From positions 248,001 to 312,000 of the forward strand of contig NZ_JBAJHU010000003.1 of assembly GCF_036867415.1 (NCBI RefSeq): a DNA stretch of 64,000 bases, in the 5' to 3' direction. The translations under genes were made by a program, and so were the position numbers. The stretch comes from Rossellomorea sp036867415. Lineage in GTDB: Bacteria > Bacillota > Bacilli > Bacillales > Bacillaceae_B. The notes under the pieces were generated by a model. That model saw nothing but the letters and a program-made list of their open reading frames with translations. It was not told the DNA's origin and did no database searches. Positions 17,304 to 25,530 of this stretch are shown here, one piece after another. How positions within the stretch are numbered: the stretch's first letter is position 1; every line of letters begins with the position of its first letter.

Positions 17304-18971
17304 TTAAACTTCCATGATGATCGGTAAAATCATCGGACGTCTTTTGGTTTTCTCATATAAGAATGGTGCCAATGTGTCTGTGATTTCATTCTTGATTTCG
17401 GACCATTGTGAAGTCCTTCTTTCGAGAACTTTGTTTAAGTGTTTGGAAATCAGGTTTTGAGCCTCGTTGATAAGATCTCCTGATTCACGCATATACACGA
17501 ATCCTCTGGAAATAAGGTCAGGACCTGAAGCAATCTTGAATTCTTTCATATCAATGCTGACGACAACAATGACAAGTCCTTCTTCAGATAGAATGCGGCG
17601 GTCACGCAATACGATATTTCCGATATCTCCAATTCCGCTTCCATCGATGTACACATTGCCAGAAGGTATCTTACCTGCCACCTGTGCAGAATCATTGCTC
17701 AATGCAAGTACTTCGCCGTTGTCCATGATGAAGCAGTTACCTGCTTCGACTCCGCAATCAACACCCAGTTGAGCATGCATCTTCTGCATCCGGAATTCAC
17801 CGTGGATCGGCATGAAGAATGTCGGATTCATTAATCGGAGCATCAGCTTCATTTCTTCTTGTCCGCCGTGTCCTGAAGTATGGATATCATTTAACGGTCC
17901 ATGGATGACTTCAGCGCCTGCACGATACAGCAGATTGATCGTGCGGTTTACGCTGATCGTGTTCCCTGGGATAGGGGAAGAAGAGAATACGACTGTATCT
18001 CCTGGCTGTATCTGAATCTGACGGTGAGTACCATTTGCGATTCTTGACAATGCCGCCATTGGTTCACCTTGTGAACCAGTACAAAGAATGGCAACTTCAT
18101 TCGCTGGCAGGCGATTGATTTGGTTATGCTCGATAAAGGTATCTTTAGGAGCACTGATATAACCTAATTCCTGTCCGATCGTAATCGCAGCTTCCATACT
18201 GCGTCCGAAAACTGCCACTTTACGATTATGGTAAACAGCAGCTTCAACTACTTGCTGAAGACGGTGAATGTTCGAAGCGAAGGTCGCGAATATGACCCGT
18301 CCGTCTACTTTACGGAAAATATCGTTAATGCTTTCTCCAACTTTACGTTCAGACATTGTAAAGTTAGGAACTTCTGCATTTGTACTGTCTGACAGCAGAC
18401 AGAGAACTCCTTCTTTTCCGATTTCAGCCATTTTGGCAAGGTTCGCGGGCTCGCCGACAGGTGTGAAATCGAATTTAAAGTCTCCGGTATGAACGACATT
18501 TCCTGGTGGTGTTTTAACCACAATCCCGTATGAGTCAGGGATACTGTGAGTAGTCCGGAAGAAAGTGACCGAAGTTTTACGGAACTTGATCACATCATCT
18601 TCCTGGATGACATTCAGCTTGGCGTTTCTCAATAAACCGTGTTCTTCCAGTTTATTTTTTATAAGACCAAGAGCGAGCTTCCCTCCATAAATGGGGATGT
18701 TCAATTCGCGGAGCAAGTAAGGGATCCCGCCGATATGATCTTCGTGACCATGTGTAACGAAAAGACCTTTAATTTTATCCGCATTCTTCACAAGGTATGT
18801 GTAATCAGGGATTACATAATCAATACCGAGCAGTTCGTCTTCCGGGAATTTAATACCCGCATCGATTAAAATGATTTCATCTTGAAATTGTACGCCGTAT
18901 GTGTTTTTTCCGATTTCACCTAAACCGCCAAGGGCAAATACTGCGGTCTGGTCATTCTTTACAAATTTCAT
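17304..18971 (-). CDS. rnjA: Ribonuclease J1
   Basis: A 555-residue metallo-beta-lactamase/beta-CASP RNase, the same length as B. subtilis RNase J1. The metal motif THGHEDHIGG (near 70-80), beta-CASP elements (FATFASNIHRLQQV; CTGSQGEP) and the C-terminal domain ending RPMILPIIMEV are present. It has 5'-3' exonuclease and endonuclease activity and handles rRNA maturation and mRNA decay. ATG 18971 (GGAGA 9 nt upstream) gives the family start MKFVKNDQTAVF. It lies 4 nt after rpoY, in the operon arrangement of Bacillus. Confidence 0.97.
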   Translation of the reverse strand: MKFVKNDQTAVFALGGLGEIGKNTYGVQFQDEIILIDAGIKFPEDELLGIDYVIPDYTYLVKNADKIKGLFVTHGHEDHIGGIPYLLRELNIPIYGGKLALGLIKNKLEEHGLLRNAKLNVIQEDDVIKFRKTSVTFFRTTHSIPDSYGIVVKTPPGNVVHTGDFKFDFTPVGEPANLAKMAEIGKEGVLCLLSDSTNAEVPNFTMSERKVGESINDIFRKVDGRVIFATFASNIHRLQQVVEAAVYHNRKVAVFGRSMEAAITIGQELGYISAPKDTFIEHNQINRLPANEVAILCTGSQGEPMAALSRIANGTHRQIQIQPGDTVVFSSSPIPGNTISVNRTINLLYRAGAEVIHGPLNDIHTSGHGGQEEMKLMLRLMNPTFFMPIHGEFRMQKMHAQLGVDCGVEAGNCFIMDNGEVLALSNDSAQVAGKIPSGNVYIDGSGIGDIGNIVLRDRRILSEEGLVIVVVSIDMKEFKIASGPDLISRGFVYMRESGDLINEAQNLISKHLNKVLERRTSQWSEIKNEITDTLAPFLYEKTKRRPMILPIIMEV

Positions 18972-18975
18972 CTGA

Positions 18976-19182
18976 TCAGTTCTCCAGCCCGAAAGAATGG
19001 TGATTCTGTTCATACTCTAAGAAAGCGCCCTCTAGCTTCTGTACGAATTCGATGTTATAAGGTTTGTCTTTAAGTTTTTGGCGTACTTCTCGTTCTGTTT
19101 CTGCTTTCAAGTAAAGTGAGTTAGTGCATTCGCGAACAGGCACTTCAGCTTTACTTTCTTGATAAAATACTTTGAAAATCAT
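18976..19182 (-). CDS. rpoY: RNA polymerase epsilon subunit RpoY (YkzG)
   Basis: A 68-residue protein with the DUF1447/RpoY sequence (MIFKVFYQESKAEVPVRE, NIEFVQKLEGAFLEYEQ). Epsilon binds core RNA polymerase near the secondary channel region and co-purifies with it in Firmicutes. ATG 19182 has TAAGGAGAGAG upstream. It is always next to rnjA in Bacillus, as here, linking transcription and RNA decay. Confidence 0.95.
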   Translation of the reverse strand: MIFKVFYQESKAEVPVRECTNSLYLKAETEREVRQKLKDKPYNIEFVQKLEGAFLEYEQNHHSFGLEN

Positions 19183-19475
19183 GTTTTTTCTCTCTCCTTA
19201 TCCGTTTTCAAAAAATCTAACTTTCATCTATGATAAAAAAGTTATCAACTGAGTCATTTGCGCAGGGAACACCCTGCAATAAAAGGATGATATCCACATT
19301 AGTTAAGTGAATAATCCTATTAATAAACAATAATAAAATGTAAGCAACAATGTTAATATTGAATATGTATGTTTTGATTATAAAGGATTCCTTCTAGTAA
19401 ATAAAGTTTTACGAGGAATCCATCTTGAAAATGCTGAGTTAAATAAGAAGGACCAAAACCAAAGGAGACGAAAAA

Positions 19476-19538
19476 ATGCTCACAAATGGCTTCGGTCCCA
19501 AAACGTATAACATTCTTTCTCTTCTGCAAAAAAACTAG
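19476..19538 (+). CDS. Candidate 20-aa micro-ORF
   Basis: ATG 19476 follows AAAGGAGACGAAAAA (AAAGGAG 8 nt away), a strong ribosome site, and runs 20 codons to TAG 19536. The peptide reads MLTNGFGPKTYNILSLLQKN. It has no known relative that I can name. No clear promoter or terminator is visible. It converges with the micro-ORF at 19556-19627 with only 17 bp between stops. Confidence 0.35.
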   Translation: MLTNGFGPKTYNILSLLQKN

Positions 19539-19555
19539 TGTGAAAGGGAGTCAGT

Positions 19556-19627
19556 CTAAGCAATCGTTTTTCTTTTGAGAATATCTTTCCATTGTTTTAA
19601 AAGCTTCTTTCTTAGCTTCTTTAACAT
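19556..19627 (-). CDS. Candidate 23-aa cationic amphipathic micro-ORF
   Basis: On the minus strand ATG 19627 follows ATAAGGAGTGAGCCAT (AAGGAGTG about 6 nt away). The 23-residue product begins MLKKLRKKLLKQW and continues with KDILKRK; 10 of 23 residues are Lys/Arg and the spacing fits an amphipathic helix. This could be a regulatory peptide, a membrane-active peptide or an RNA-binding tail. Unrecognised; the ribosome site and composition make it more than random. Confidence 0.4.
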   Translation of the reverse strand: MLKKLRKKLLKQWKDILKRKTIA

Positions 19628-19861
19628 ATGGCTCACTCCTTATCATTAGTTTACCGAGAATACTCTTTGAAGTAAAGGTGCAATCATCCTAACGTCTCAG
19701 GTTATCTTATTTATAGTGTACGGAATTTTTAAATTCTCTTACATGGATAAGTATGGTAAAAGGGTATGAAGTCAGCCTGTTTGACAATTGAAATTGAAAG
19801 GTTTACGTTATAAAACGAATCATTCAGAAATTTTTAAAAGAATTGTAAAAGGAGATCAGCT

Positions 19862-20632
19862 ATGAAGAAAATAGTCTTTTTTGATATAGATGGGACTTTG
19901 CTGGATCATGATAAAAAACTGCCTGATGCAACAAAAGAAGCAATTAAGATGCTGCAGGCTAATGGGACATATGTTGCCATTGCAACTGGGAGAGCTCCTT
20001 TTATGTATGAGGGATTAAGAGAAGAGCTTGGTGTCGAATCGTTTGTCTCTTTTAACGGTCAATATGTCGTCTTTGAGAACCAGGTCATTTACACGAATCC
20101 TCTTAATGAGGAAAAACTTGAAGAACTTCTGGCGGACAGCAGCAGACATGAACATCCTGTAGTTCACCTCAATCATGAGACGATGAAAGCCAACCATAAG
20201 CATCACGACTATATCGAAGCAAGTATGGGCAGTTTGAAGTTCCCCCATCCAGGATACTCCCCGGATTTCTATAAAGACCATGAAATATACCAGTCTCTGC
20301 TGTTCTGCACGGCAGATGAGGAAGATTTCTATAGGGAAAAATACAAGGAGTTCACTTTCATCCGCTGGCATCAATATTCGATGGATATCCTTCCGGGCGG
20401 CGGCTCAAAGGCTGAAGGGATCAAAAAGATGATTGATCGTTTAGGCTTTAGTATGGAAGATGTGTACGCTTTTGGAGATGGTTTGAATGATATTGAAATG
20501 CTTCAATCCGTCGGAACCGGGGTTGCGATGGGCAATGCAGTCGGTGAAGTGCAGAAACACGCTGACATGATTACAAAACCTGTTGATGAAGACGGGATCT
20601 ATTACGGTCTGAAAGAGCTTCAATTAATCTAA
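19862..20632 (+). CDS. ykrA: HAD-superfamily Cof-type phosphatase YkrA
   Basis: A 256-residue type IIB HAD hydrolase. Motif I is FFDIDGTLLD (nucleophile Asp8, acid Asp10), motif II IATGRAP, motif III the Lys of GGGSKAEGIKKM, and motif IV AFGDGLNDIEML. Such enzymes dephosphorylate sugar phosphates or nucleotides; the B. subtilis relative has sugar-phosphate activity. ATG 19862 has AAAAGGAGATCAGCT upstream. It lies between rpoY and def as in B. subtilis. Confidence 0.9.
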   Translation: MKKIVFFDIDGTLLDHDKKLPDATKEAIKMLQANGTYVAIATGRAPFMYEGLREELGVESFVSFNGQYVVFENQVIYTNPLNEEKLEELLADSSRHEHPVVHLNHETMKANHKHHDYIEASMGSLKFPHPGYSPDFYKDHEIYQSLLFCTADEEDFYREKYKEFTFIRWHQYSMDILPGGGSKAEGIKKMIDRLGFSMEDVYAFGDGLNDIEMLQSVGTGVAMGNAVGEVQKHADMITKPVDEDGIYYGLKELQLI

Positions 20633-20642
20633 TTATTTGTTC

Positions 20643-20689
20643 CAATCAAAGGACGCATTCACTTTTAGGTGGATGCGTCCTTTTGATTG
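20643..20689. terminator. Bidirectional terminator between ykrA and def
   Basis: CAATCAAAGGACGCAT pairs with ATGCGTCCTTTTGATTG (one A-T slip); T-rich on the plus exit. Confidence 0.85.
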
Positions 20690-20711
20690 CGGGATTCATT
20701 TACTTCCTGTA

Positions 20712-21266
20712 CTAACGTTCAATGGCTAAAGCACCGGGGATCGGTTCAAATGGATTCTCTTGATTAATATGATCATAAAACATAATGCCGTTCAAGTGGT
20801 CGATCTCATGCTGAAATACGATAGCGGCAAGCCCTTTTAATCTGAGTTTCACTTCTTCACCATCGATATTCCTGCCTTTTACCGTTACGCGCGCATAGCG
20901 GGGAACGAAACCTGGTACTTGCCTATCCACGGATAAACATCCTTCACCTGCAGTCAAATAAGCTTTTTCTACTGAATGGCTGATGATCTTAGGGTTGAAT
21001 AAAGCGTGGCTGTATAGAGTTCCTTTCTCATCTATCACGTTTACAGCCAGCATTTTCCTGGAGACATTTATTTGGGGTGCTGCAAGGCCTATACCTGGTC
21101 TAAGTCCGTATTCCGCTGCAGTTTCAGGGTTCTGGCTGTTAACCACATATTCCAGCAGGCTCTTTAGTATTTCCTTATCTTCATCTGAAGGCGGCATGGG
21201 TACTTCTTCTGCCACTTGACGAAGTGCAGGGTGTCCTTCGCGGATGATGTCTTTCATCGTGATCAT
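20712..21266 (-). CDS. def: Peptide deformylase (YkrB/DefB type)
   Basis: A 184-residue class II peptide deformylase. All three motifs are present: GIGLAAPQ, EGCLSV and HEIDHLNG. It removes the formyl group from nascent N-terminal methionine using Fe2+/Zn2+ in the Cys-His-His site. The insert between motif 1 and the N-terminus (VNSQNPETAAEYGLRPG) is typical of the Gram-positive class. ATG 21266 has AAGGAGGAAAAATT upstream. Monocistronic; position matches ykrB of B. subtilis. Confidence 0.96.
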   Translation of the reverse strand: MITMKDIIREGHPALRQVAEEVPMPPSDEDKEILKSLLEYVVNSQNPETAAEYGLRPGIGLAAPQINVSRKMLAVNVIDEKGTLYSHALFNPKIISHSVEKAYLTAGEGCLSVDRQVPGFVPRYARVTVKGRNIDGEEVKLRLKGLAAIVFQHEIDHLNGIMFYDHINQENPFEPIPGALAIER

Positions 21267-21572
21267 AATTTTTCCTCCTTACAACAATCAGCGGCACTGT
21301 TTATTTTTGACAGTGTTCGTTCTAATTAAGAATATATGTATTTACTTCTAATAAGATATACCAATATGTATAAAATAAGTCTAGCATTTTCTTAATGAAA
21401 AGTTAACAACACCGCTTTCGGATGGAGGAATACTTTACTGTCCTTGTACATATTTATGGTTATAGGAAAATAGTCTAATCGACAATATTTTCCACAGTTG
21501 TAAATCCCTATTGTCAAATGTTGTAGCCGAAGATATAGTAGAAGATGGTATATAGTTAAGGGGGATCAAGTT

Positions 21573-22232
21573 GTGTTGAAATTTCGTTTTGCTTTCGTTT
21601 TAGCAGTGGCTGTCTTTGTTCTTATGGGATGCGTAGGGGGGAATTCGCCCCAGGAAAATATCTATAAGGTACTTGAAGAAACAGTTGCCAAGGAAAAAAA
21701 TTATGTCGAGGTACAGAAACCTCTCCAAGGCCTGGAAGAAAAAGAAAAAGAAATCTATGGCAAGATCATGAATCTTGGAATGAAAGAATTCAATAAAATC
21801 GTAAAGCTTTCTGATGATGCTCTCAAAAATATTTCAGAACGGAAGGAATATATCGAAAAAGAGCGTAAAGCCATGAAGGAAGCAAAAGAAAAGTTCTCTG
21901 ATTTGGACGATTATATTTCAAAGTTAGAAGATGAAAAGCTAAAAGATGAAGCCGGAAAATTGGAAAAGACAATGAAAGATCGTTACCAGATCCATGAGGA
22001 ATTGACCAACTCATACTTGGATGCACTTTCACTGGATAAGGAACTCTATGAATTGTTTAAAAAGAAAGAATTGACGATGGAAGAATTAGAAGAACAGATT
22101 ACCTCCATCAATGAAGCGTATGAAAAAACAATTACACTTAACAAGGAATACAATACCAGAACTGAACAATTCAACGAACTTAAACAAGGCTTTTATTCCA
22201 ACGCCGGAATAGAAACTGAAGATAAAGAATAA
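21573..22232 (+). CDS. ykyA: YkyA-type lipoprotein with coiled coil
   Basis: A 219-residue lipoprotein: a signal core (FRFAFVLAVAVFVLMGC, lipidated Cys20), then a long, highly charged helical region (residues 35-200) predicted as coiled coil. It matches YkyA/YkrC (putative cell-wall binding lipoprotein) in layout and in its place between def and pdhA. Function is unknown. The start is GTG 21573 (GGGGGAT 8 nt upstream) or TTG 21576. Confidence 0.85.
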   Translation: MLKFRFAFVLAVAVFVLMGCVGGNSPQENIYKVLEETVAKEKNYVEVQKPLQGLEEKEKEIYGKIMNLGMKEFNKIVKLSDDALKNISERKEYIEKERKAMKEAKEKFSDLDDYISKLEDEKLKDEAGKLEKTMKDRYQIHEELTNSYLDALSLDKELYELFKKKELTMEELEEQITSINEAYEKTITLNKEYNTRTEQFNELKQGFYSNAGIETEDKE

Positions 22233-22281
22233 GAAAATACAAGAAGAAGAGGCTGAGACAAAAGTGTTTTAGTCTGAATAA

Positions 22282-22328
22282 AAACCAAACTAATTTGAAC
22301 TCTAAGTTCAAATTAGTTTGGTTTTTTT
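22282..22328 (+). terminator. Strong terminator downstream of ykyA
   Basis: A 20-bp perfect stem (AAACCAAACTAATTTGAACT and its complement), 3-nt loop, then T7. It lies inside the left part of repeat A. Confidence 0.9.
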
Positions 22329-22430
22329 ATCAGCTTTATTCAAATCGTCATTTAGTATATAGTTTGTTCGAGCGGTTGATTGGAGTGAAAGACGAAGACT
22401 CCTGAGGGAGAAGTAGCTTATGTGAGACCT

Positions 22431-22556
22431 GTCCAGCTCCGGCGGCTAGAGGCTCGAGGTCATAAGTCAATCAAGCCAAAAAGACAAAAAGCGCCTTTCC
22501 GGCTTGCTCGTCTTATGCTTGTCGCCTCTGAGCAAGCCGCCTCCGCTTTTCTAATT
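22431..22556 (+). repeat. Repeat type B, copy 1
   Basis: Flanks GTCCAGCTCCGG and CCTCCGCTTTTCTA enclose an imperfect palindrome: GGCGGCT/AGCCGCC, AGAGGC/GCCTCT, then an inner stem AAGCC..AAAG/CTTT..GGCTT around the AAAAAGCG loop. Inserted in repeat A. Confidence 0.85.
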
Positions 22557-22679
22557 ATCCAGCCCCGGGGCTTAGAGGCACATTTCATAAGTCAACTCGT
22601 CCAAGAAGGCAAAGAATGCCTTCTTGGCCAATTCGCCTTATGCCTCACGCCTCTGAGCAAAGCCCCTCCGGTTTTCTAA
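22557..22679 (+). repeat. Repeat type B, copy 2 (diverged arms)
   Basis: The flanks are ATCCAGCCCCG and CTCCGGTTTTCTAA. The outer pair is now GGGGCTT/AAGCCCC, the middle AGAGGC/GCCTCT, and the inner stem CCAAGAAGGC/GCCTTCTTGG. Both arms differ from copy 1 but remain complementary. Repeat A resumes at CCGCAGGAGCG (22681). Confidence 0.85.
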
Positions 22680-22815
22680 CCCGCAGGAGCGAACGCAGCG
22701 AGGAGGCTCACTGACTACCCGCGGAAAGCGAAGTCTTGCACTGAAATCATTAGCGATATTCAGGGCCAACACTGATAATGTTCGCCTTTAGAGAGTTATT
22801 TATTGTCCCAGCCTC

Positions 22816-23311
22816 TTTTTTTTTACGCTTTAATCCAAAAGCTGGACGTTTATAGAGTTTGTACCTTAGGAAAATAAAGATTTCTGTATGACTTGAATCT
22901 ATATTTTATTAAGATGCAAAAAATAAAGATTACTCTATAACAGATTGTCATGATTGATTGGTTTATATATAACAGTTGTTCATGGCTAATTGATACAGAT
23001 ATATTTCAGGCGATTTCAAACACAATTGTAAAAGAAGAAATATCTTGAAATTATAATACTTTGTCGTTGACGAGACGTTTTTTTTTATTGTAAACTATGA
23101 AAGGTAGTAAAAGTTGTATTAGTTGATGTGGAAGACAGACTAATACAGATAACCTAATATGCAAATATGGGTTTTCTTTCTTCTTATTTGTGGAAAACTA
23201 TCTATAATGTTTATCCGCAAGTATAGTGGTAGGTCATACTGAATTTGGGTAATCTAAACTTTGTATGTAAAAAACCAAAATAAATGTATACAGAAAGGAT
23301 AGGTGACTTCG
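22816..23311 (+). promoter_or_regulatory. Long AT-rich leader of pdhA with candidate promoter
   Basis: The roughly 490 bp before pdhA contain no convincing gene. The best sigma-A promoter is TTGACG (23067-23072), 18-bp spacer with a T9 run, TAAACT (23091-23096), which would give a 5' UTR of about 210 nt. The length of the leader leaves room for regulation, but I see no riboswitch that I recognise. Confidence 0.45.
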
Positions 23312-24427
23312 ATGGCTTCTAAATCAAAGAAGGCACAATTCGATGCAGTAAAGACGCTCGAGCAGATTGAAGATAAGTTTGAAATGTTTCAAATTTTAAA
23401 CGAAGAAGGCGAAGTAATAAACGAAGACGCAATGCCGGAAATATCGGATGAGGATCTTCAGGAATTAATGCGCCGCATGGTTTACACTCGTATTCTTGAT
23501 CAACGATCAATTTCACTTAATCGGCAGGGACGTTTAGGTTTCTATGCACCAACAGCAGGACAGGAAGCATCACAAATTGCTTCTCACTTTGCTTTGGAGA
23601 AAGAGGACTGGATCCTTCCTGGATACCGTGATGTTCCTCAAATTGTATGGCACGGGCTTCCTTTATACCAGGCATTCTTATTCTCCCGTGGACATTTTAA
23701 AGGGAACCAGCCACCTGAAGGAGTGAATGTATTATCTCCACAAATCATTATCGGAGCACAATACATCCAGACAGCAGGAGTTGCTTTAGGTCTTAAAAAG
23801 CGCGGTAAAAAAGCAGTTGCAATCACATACACCGGTGATGGCGGTTCTTCACAAGGTGATTTCTATGAAGGAATCAACTTTGCAGGTGCTTATTCAGCTC
23901 CGGCAATCTTCGTTGTTCAAAACAACCAGTTTGCAATCTCTACACCACGTGATAAGCAAACTGCCGGTAAAACAATTGCCCAAAAAGCTGTTGCCGCCGG
24001 TATCCCAGGAATCCTTGTAGATGGAATGGATCCATTGGCGGTTTACGTTGTTACACGTGAAGCAAGAGAACGTGCGGTTAACGGAGAAGGCCCTTCATTA
24101 ATCGAAACAATGTGTTACCGTTATGGCCCGCATACAATGGCCGGAGATGATCCTACTCGCTACCGTACTTCTGAAATGGATACTGACTGGGAAAAGAAAG
24201 ATCCATTAGTTCGCTTCCGTAAATTCCTTGAAGGGAAAAAATTATGGAGCGAAGAGAAAGAAAATGAAGTAATCGAAGAAGCGAAAGAAGATATTAAAGC
24301 AGCAATCAAAAAAGCAGATGGAGAGCCAAAACAAAAAGTTTCTGACTTCATCAATAACATGTATGAGGAACTTCCATATAACTTAAAAGAACAATTGGAA
24401 ATTTACAAAGAAAAGGAGTCGAAATAA
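23312..24427 (+). CDS. pdhA: Pyruvate dehydrogenase E1 alpha subunit
   Basis: A 371-residue ThDP enzyme subunit. The ThDP motif GDGGSSQGDFYEGINFAG (about 168-185), the PTAGQEASQ and LPGYRDVPQ substrate regions and the RYGPHTMAGDDPTRYR phosphorylation-loop equivalent are visible. With PdhB it decarboxylates pyruvate and acetylates the lipoyl group of PdhC. ATG 23312 has AGGTG 6 nt upstream; the GTG at 23303 overlaps that site and is rejected. First gene of pdhABCD; 3 nt separate it from pdhB. Confidence 0.97.
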   Translation: MASKSKKAQFDAVKTLEQIEDKFEMFQILNEEGEVINEDAMPEISDEDLQELMRRMVYTRILDQRSISLNRQGRLGFYAPTAGQEASQIASHFALEKEDWILPGYRDVPQIVWHGLPLYQAFLFSRGHFKGNQPPEGVNVLSPQIIIGAQYIQTAGVALGLKKRGKKAVAITYTGDGGSSQGDFYEGINFAGAYSAPAIFVVQNNQFAISTPRDKQTAGKTIAQKAVAAGIPGILVDGMDPLAVYVVTREARERAVNGEGPSLIETMCYRYGPHTMAGDDPTRYRTSEMDTDWEKKDPLVRFRKFLEGKKLWSEEKENEVIEEAKEDIKAAIKKADGEPKQKVSDFINNMYEELPYNLKEQLEIYKEKESK

Positions 24428-24430
24428 GCC

Positions 24431-25408
24431 ATGGCGCAAATGACAATGATTCAAGCAATCACTGATGCACTGCGCACAGAACTGCGTAACAACGAAGACG
24501 TACTGGTTTTTGGTGAAGACGTAGGTCTGAACGGTGGTGTATTCCGTGCAACGGAAGGACTTCAAAAAGAATTCGGTGAAGACCGTGTATTTGACACACC
24601 ACTTGCAGAATCCGGAATCGGCGGTTTAGCGATCGGACTAGCATTAGAAGGATTCCGTCCAGTTCCAGAAATCCAATTCTTCGGTTTCGTATACGAAGTG
24701 ATGGATTCAATCTCTGGACAAATGGCACGTATGCGTTACCGTTCCGGCGGAACTTATACTGCACCAATCACAGTTCGCTCACCATTTGGCGGCGGGGTAC
24801 ATACTCCGGAACTTCATGCTGACAGCTTAGAAGGCTTAATGGCACAGCAGCCTGGCCTGAAAGTAGTTATCCCATCAACACCTTATGATGCAAAAGGATT
24901 ATTAATATCATCGATCCGAGACAACGATCCGGTTATCTTCCTAGAGCATATGAAATTATACCGTTCATTCCGTCAGGAGGTTCCTGAAGAGGAATATACA
25001 ATTGAACTTGGTAAAGCCGAAGTGAAGCGTGAAGGTAAAGACCTGTCCATCATCACATACGGTGCAATGGTACATGAATCTATCAAAGCTGCTGAAGAGC
25101 TTGAAAAAGACGGGTATTCAGTAGAGGTTGTTGATCTCCGAACTGTGAGTCCGCTGGATATCGATACAATCATGGCTTCTGTAGAGAAAACGAACCGTGC
25201 AATCGTCGTTCAAGAAGCTCAAAAGCAAGCGGGTATCTCTGCTAATGTCGTTGCTGAAATCAATGACCGTGCAATCCTTAGCCTGGAAGCTCCTGTTCTT
25301 CGCGTAACGGCACCAGATACTGTATACTCTTTCTCTCAAGCAGAGCCTGTTTGGCTTCCTAACCATAAGGATGTTATTGAAACTGCGAAGAAAGTACTTG
25401 AATTTTAA
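24431..25408 (+). CDS. pdhB: Pyruvate dehydrogenase E1 beta subunit
   Basis: A 325-residue E1 beta subunit with VFGEDVGLNGGVFRATEGL (positions about 26-44), FDTPLAESGIGGLAIG and the C-terminal transketolase domain (SIITYGAMVHES; VVDLRTVSPLDIDTI). It supplies the glutamate that activates ThDP and half of the active-site channel. ATG 24431 follows AAAGGAGTCGAAATAAGCC; it overlaps nothing and is tightly coupled to pdhA. Confidence 0.97.
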   Translation: MAQMTMIQAITDALRTELRNNEDVLVFGEDVGLNGGVFRATEGLQKEFGEDRVFDTPLAESGIGGLAIGLALEGFRPVPEIQFFGFVYEVMDSISGQMARMRYRSGGTYTAPITVRSPFGGGVHTPELHADSLEGLMAQQPGLKVVIPSTPYDAKGLLISSIRDNDPVIFLEHMKLYRSFRQEVPEEEYTIELGKAEVKREGKDLSIITYGAMVHESIKAAEELEKDGYSVEVVDLRTVSPLDIDTIMASVEKTNRAIVVQEAQKQAGISANVVAEINDRAILSLEAPVLRVTAPDTVYSFSQAEPVWLPNHKDVIETAKKVLEF

Positions 25409-25427
25409 TTGATTCATCCGAGAAAAC

Positions 25428-25452
25428 AGAAGGGTTCACACCCTTCTCTTTT
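25428..25452 (+). terminator. Hairpin between pdhB and pdhC (weak terminator or processing site)
   Basis: AGAAGGGT, TCAC loop, ACCCTTCT, then CTTTTCCC. The T-tract is poor, so read-through is expected; it could set the ratio of E1 to E2/E3 mRNA. Confidence 0.5.
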
Positions 25453-25530
25453 CCCATTTAAATAGAGATAACAGACAAAGAAAAAATTAAACATTCATCT
25501 ATATATTATTCAATACAGGAGGTAGAATCC

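Larger units (their letters stand above)
19183..19861. other. 679-bp rpoY-ykrA intergenic region
   Basis: Besides the two micro-ORFs listed separately, the stretch holds a 16-bp interrupted palindrome at 19262-19277 (GCAGGG-AACA-CCCTGC), an 8-bp inverted repeat GGATTCCT/AGGAATCC at about 19385-19421, and a TTGACA box at 19781-19786 that may serve ykrA, although its -10 (TACGTT) is poor. No larger frame is convincing. Confidence 0.5.
22249..22815 (+). repeat. Repeat type A element (host of a nested repeat island)
   Basis: Bounded by GAGGCTGAGACA (22249-22260) and TGTCCCAGCCTC (22804-22815), 12-bp inverted ends with one mismatch, and followed by T9. Inside are a 20-bp terminator stem (22282-22328), a second pairing (GTGAG/CTCAC at 22422-22426 and 22707-22711) and the text GCAGGAGCGAACGCAGCG and CGCGGAAAGCGAAG. 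From memory, closely similar elements are dispersed in many Bacillaceae genomes. Two type B units interrupt it at about 22431-22679. No credible gene. Confidence 0.75.

Noticed and set aside
22422..22679. 85-codon plus-strand reading frame in the repeat island
   Set aside because: It is a translation of type B repeat units; the same peptide text reappears in the 55.6- and 60.0-kb clusters only because the DNA is repeated, and there is no ribosome site.
22249..22815. Insertion sequence or MITE of a known transposon
   Set aside because: It has inverted ends, but no target duplication and no transposase in the window can be seen, so a named mobile-element class is not supported.
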